In this document: positions 59,907 to 64,000 of the stretch, one piece after another
Numbering within the stretch: the first letter of the stretch is position 1
Layout of the letters: the number at the start of each line of letters is the position of its first letter
Assembly (NCBI RefSeq): GCF_000002985.6
Contig: NC_003280.10
Span: 4,956,501-5,020,500 of the forward strand
DNA: 64,000 nt
From: Caenorhabditis elegans
Taxonomy: Eukaryota > Nematoda > Chromadorea > Rhabditida > Rhabditidae
Direction: 5' to 3'
Made by a program: the position numbers and the translations under genes
The notes under the pieces: model-generated
Databases searched by the model: none
What the model was told of the DNA's origin: nothing
The model's input: the letters and a program-made list of their open reading frames with translations, nothing else

Positions 59907-60799
59907 GTGAGTAATATTTCTTTGAGATTCCTTTGAATTAGGTGGCGGCTTTGAGAGATATCTTTAGAATTTCCTTAATCTTTTTGTAAGTGGTATTTCA
60001 AAGATTTATCTCTTGCTGTAAACTGGAAAAAGCTTTTAATATTATTGCAAATATTTCTAAACTACACTTTTCTACTTCTAGCTAAAGGCGCATGTATTTA
60101 GTCCAATGGGTATTTCCTACATAAAACTTTTTGGTATTTTTAAATTTTTTTTTTGAAAGTTGAAATTTAAACTTTAACAACAATAACCGCTAGATGGTCC
60201 ACAACACGAAAATGAACATTTGGCAAAGCCCGCTGCACGTTATGGGTTTCCCTTTGGACCTGCTCAAAATCGGTCGCGGGTTGGCTCATTGCTCTACCGG
60301 AGGCGACAAGCAGTTATGCAACTGCTCACTTCTCAATGACAACCCAATTTTTTGGTTCAAAAATGAATTTCTTTTCATATACAAAAAATTTAAAAGACAA
60401 CTTTCAACCTGTTTCAGAATTTTTTTTTCGAGTTTTTTAGTAGAAATAAATGTTATTTCTACTTAAATAAATTAAATATTTTTCTATATTTCTACATTTC
60501 TTTTTTTCAAAAATTGTATAGTTTCGTCGCGTAATCCTACAAGGTTGGTATTTAGTTTTGAAGCTTTTTAAAAATTCTCTAACCAAAATATTTTATTCAT
60601 ACTAAACATGTACTACCGTAGATTTTAATCGAGTTTATCTAATCTAGGCAGTAAATCTTCAAAGTAGTTCGCCAAATTCTTGGTGTTTCAAAAGGTTATC
60701 TTCCCATCTCTCTTCCCAGGTTCTCTAAATATTCCGAGTTTCAAATTAGTTTTATTTAGCTTGTTTTTTTTTCTTTTTCCATCTCAAAAACAAAATCAA

Positions 60800-61060
60800 T
60801 GAGTCTCAGTGCTTGCACTCTGCTCTCTTTTTCTCCCAATCTCTCTATCATTCCTTCACTCTAACACTCTCTCACCATCTCATACTCTTTCCATCCCCGC
60901 TCTCGTATAGGTTGTTGCCGTTTTTTGCGCACCATCTCTGCGTCACCTCATTTGCCGTGCTGACTCTCGTCGTGTGTGGTTCGCCGAGTTTTTTGTCGTC
61001 TCTGTGCGTCTCGTTCTAAAGCCCCGTGAAAGGAAGAACTAGAGAGAGAGGAGATCCTTT
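60800..61060 (+). promoter_or_regulatory. Pyrimidine-rich promoter-like tract
   Basis: Long CT-rich runs (ctctctttttctcccaatct and similar) precede a GC-richer segment with tcgtcgtgtgtggttcgccg, then agagagagagg near 61040. CT-rich initiator regions of this style are frequent at C. elegans housekeeping start sites. It could mark a downstream transcription start, but no gene is visible to support it. Confidence 0.3.
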
Positions 61061-61635
61061 TTTCTTGCTTTTTTCTGTGTTTTTCCTTCTTCTGGTGTCT
61101 TCTGCTTCTTCTCCTTTTCCCGATGAACGTTCTTCCTTATTCTTTTCACTTGACAATTTGTTTTATGGCCCGTCACTCTTTTTTTGGAGAAATAGAAGGC
61201 AGGAAGAGCTGTTTAATATCCCTATAATTTTCGAGTTGTGACCATTGAGAGTTGTTAGAGAATTCTCGAGAATATGGAGGGAGAGTGTAAGAAAAAGAGA
61301 AAATAAAAAGATAATAAATAGAGAAAAATAAAGAAGAACAATAATGAGAAAATAATGACCATAATAAAGTTGATATGCTAAAAATATAAAAAATAACAAA
61401 ATTCAATGCATTTTAAGTCGATAATCCTTTATTAAATAAATTTTTTCAAGTCGAAATCATGCAAATTTTTAATAAAATTGACAGTTTTTGCAGCTGGTTC
61501 AAAATATTTAAATGCGGAAAAGTTCACATAAAAGTCCCAAAAGTGCATAAGTTAAACTTTACGATGCGTTCTTGCTAGGTTTTTGTGCAAAATAACTTTG
61601 CAATTTTTGTAGCGTTCCACTAAGTATCCAAATAT

Positions 61636-61820
61636 ACCTACCTATCTACCAGGCGACCTACGCCTACCTCATGCCTACACGCTGTCTTAGTGCCAAGGCA
61701 CATATAAATATCTTTGAACTTAATTGAAATGCACAACATAAAACATTTGAATTCACACCATAATTCAGACATTTTCGATAGGGAAGCATGGAGGCAGGCA
61801 TACGATAGGCCTATGCCTAA
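61636..61820. repeat. GCCTAC-family element with inverted ends
   Basis: Left end tacctacctatctaccaggcgacctacgcctacc; right end gcatggaggcaggcatacgataggcctatgcc in opposite sense, about 150 bp apart. Confidence 0.55.
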
Positions 61821-62604
61821 AAATGTCTCACACCATTAAAATTCGCGATCTTTCAATTCTTGATAGCTTCTCTCTTTGAACTCCCTTTAAAAATGAGACG
61901 ATACGTCCACCAATTAACGACAGATTCCGTCTGATTGGTGGGAAAGTGGATCTTTCGATTTTCCTCTATTTTAACAGTTTGTAGCTCGGTTGTCTCTGTT
62001 TTTAGCAGAAAATTTAAATTTAAATAAAGTAACATTTTTTTATAAGTTTGCCAATGTTAAATTTTCTTAATACCAAAAAAAACTGTTCTATGTCCCATAT
62101 CAGTTCCTCAAACTATTGTAAAACACATTGTATACAACGAGACACTCACAAATTCCCAATTGCACACACGCTCATTTAGTAGATCAAGTTTCGCACAAAA
62201 ACAACCAATTGACTAAACCATAAGGGTGGTGGCAGTGGTGGTGCTAAACAACACATATTTGATTTTGTTTCGTGTCCCATAGATGATCAGTCTGGTAAAC
62301 AAGAAGGTTCTCTCATTTTTCTTCATGATCTGGAATCAATGCGTTACTGATCAAAAACTGGTTGTAATATCAATCAGAGATCTAGTACTTTTTGGATATT
62401 TTTCTCTGAAAATGATAGGGTGTTGGCTCAATGCACCCAGTGATTACTTGTGATCACGAAGAAAATGATTTCGTTTTTTTTTTTTACTTTAAAAATTTTA
62501 TTTTCAAATTTGAACTCTCATGTACTGGTATTAATAATTCAAAGGAGTATTTTTACTACTCTGTTTTATTTGAAAGAGGCACGTAGTTTACTAATTTTGA
62601 GCAG

Positions 62605-62805
62605 CTTTGCAAGTAAGCAGGCATGCCTTGACGGCTGGGTATCAGGCAGTTAATTTGGAAGTTCAAACACCTGCCTTACAGCTGCGTGCCTACATGTGCC
62701 TACTGCCTAAAAAACCTATATGCCTGCCTACCTATGTTTCCTAGTTGTTGGTTGATGCCAGGTAGGCGTCGTTTGCCTAGAAGGCAGGCATTCTTGTGCC
62801 TACGT
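62605..62805. repeat. GCCTAC-family element, most complex copy
   Basis: Alternating senses: aagcaggcatgcc, ctgcgtgcctacatgtgcc, atgcctgcctacctatg, then aggtaggcgtcg and gaaggcaggc. It may be two nested copies. Confidence 0.55.
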
Positions 62806-64000
62806 TAATCCCCCAATAAAAAGTACACTTTAAGAAGTGCTATATTTTCTTTCAAACTAGAATCGAAGCCTATCTCTTATGACCTTGAAATCCCTGGTAT
62901 TTTTAGAATTTAGGGGAACAGTGTCAAAAAATAAGACACATTGATTGAATATGCGAGGTGCGGCAGGCAGTGGTGGGTATACACAAGTCACACGACAATA
63001 TCAAAGAAAAGAAAAAAGAAGAAGAAGAACTGTTCATATTGATAAGGCTATACATACACCTTACTCTGTATTTTTCTCTATCTCTCTCAACTGTCTACTT
63101 ATTCTCTAATCTCTTTTCATCTGAACACATCAATAATCACACAAACTAATATCTTTTATTTTTCCTTTTTTCCTCACCCACCACCACCAATTTTTGCCAT
63201 TTTGTATCCAATAACCATAAGCCGTAAAAACACTGTCTGACTTGTTTCCATCCATTTTTTGACACACTTTTTTGCTGGTGAGGGTTATGTCTCCTCTCCA
63301 GGAGTGTGTGTCACAATTTCAATTTTTGGTCATTCAATATCAATGATAACACATGAATAACGAAGTTTATTTCTTTTTTCTCGTGTTTTACAGTAGATTC
63401 TTCATTAGTATGTCGATTCTTTTTATTGCCCTCACCGACAGTTTAAGTGTGTGTCTATCAATTGAGTACTAATTGTTTTTCACCTTTTTTTTCAGACTTT
63501 CATTTCCAATTAGACTTTCAATAACTTAATACCAATTAAGAACTAAAAACAAAATAACTATGTACTTTTTCTTCAGTTTCAAAAACATTTCACAAAACCA
63601 ACAATAGGTGTAAACTTGTAAAGCTGAAACTTGAAAAATGAAGACAAATTTGTTAAATTTATTTAAAATAAAATTTAAATATATTATTTAGTTTCCTAAC
63701 ATTGTTATAAAACACTTTAAAAGTTACAGTTTTGAGTTTTTTAGTTTAGACCCGGTGTATTGTAGCTCGAAGTCGCCCACTGCGGAAGCTAGGTACCGAA
63801 CTTGACGGCAAATTCAACTAAGTAGTTTATGACAAGTTAAAAAAAAATTATAAACAGTAAATTGTTGGAAAAATATTCAAAGAAATTATTTTTTACAACA
63901 TCTGAAAGTTTCTTTTTAACAATTTGTTTTGGAAAATAAATCTAAAACATCGACTATGCAACATTAATTTTTTAATTATTTTATTTTATAGCTAAACTGT

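Larger units (their letters stand above)
59907..64000. other. Noncoding right end: putative long intron or promoter region
   Basis: No coding exon is supported. It contains a GC-richer block at 60190-60345, a pyrimidine-rich stretch at 60800-60960 that switches to purine-rich gagagag near 61040, two GCCTAC-family elements (61636-61820, 62605-62805) and AT-rich sequence. Confidence 0.5.

Noticed and set aside
60240..60330. tRNA-like words (gctctaccgg, ggttggctca)
   Set aside because: No cloverleaf, acceptor stem or proper B box could be formed in either orientation.

Overview
The window is nematode nuclear DNA, almost certainly Caenorhabditis elegans. It is AT-rich and has many short (~45-50 nt) introns ending in TTTTCAG. 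Trans-splice-type acceptors sit just before some start codons. The gene set is recognisable by family: an SHC adaptor, eIF1, GPI mannosyltransferase 3, CHMP3/VPS24, RNase H1, a citron-like protein and a major sperm protein relic. From memory of the family order I place it on chromosome II (shc-2, eif-1, vps-24, rnh-1.0 neighbourhood). That placement is an inference, not something the sequence states.

Layout. 1-3317 (minus): 5' part of a ULP/SENP6-7-type SUMO protease, cut at the window edge right after its catalytic Cys. 3318-16256: about 13 kb with no convincing gene, holding TGATAA clusters, a perfect hairpin and a ~1.4 kb foldback element. 16257-32227 (plus): shc-2, twelve exons in 16 kb, PTB then SH2 domain, with large introns. 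33238-34098 (plus): a haspin-like kinase fragment with no visible start and a broken reading frame. 34554-37051 (minus): eif-1, whose 1.8 kb third intron contains a complete intronless PIG-B gene on the same strand. 37717-41485 (plus): a tight run of vps-24, a tandem hybrid-binding-domain protein and rnh-1.0, plausibly one operon. 41537-42257 (minus): small secreted protein. 43024-54679 (plus): four same-strand genes spaced about 330 bp apart, namely a citron homologue without kinase domain, a Cys-rich secreted protein, a pseudokinase-kinase tandem of the CK1/TTBK-like class, and a Ser/Thr-rich mucin with a sushi-like C-terminus. 55088-55556 (minus): another small secreted protein. 55767-56757 (minus): relics, including an MSP pseudogene without start codon and with a premature stop. 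58260-58783 (plus): a small charged protein. 58.8-64 kb: mostly noncoding, with one possible first exon at 59843 that may lead into a gene beyond the window.

Themes. Housekeeping genes are packed in 34.5-41.5 kb (translation initiation, GPI anchor synthesis, ESCRT-III, R-loop/hybrid removal). The signalling adaptor shc-2 sits alone in a large, regulatory-looking territory. The right part has fast-evolving, nematode-type secreted proteins and worm-expanded kinases. A dispersed repeat rich in GCCTAC/GTAGGC is scattered through introns and intergenic DNA. No tRNA, rRNA, CRISPR or bacterial-type feature was found.
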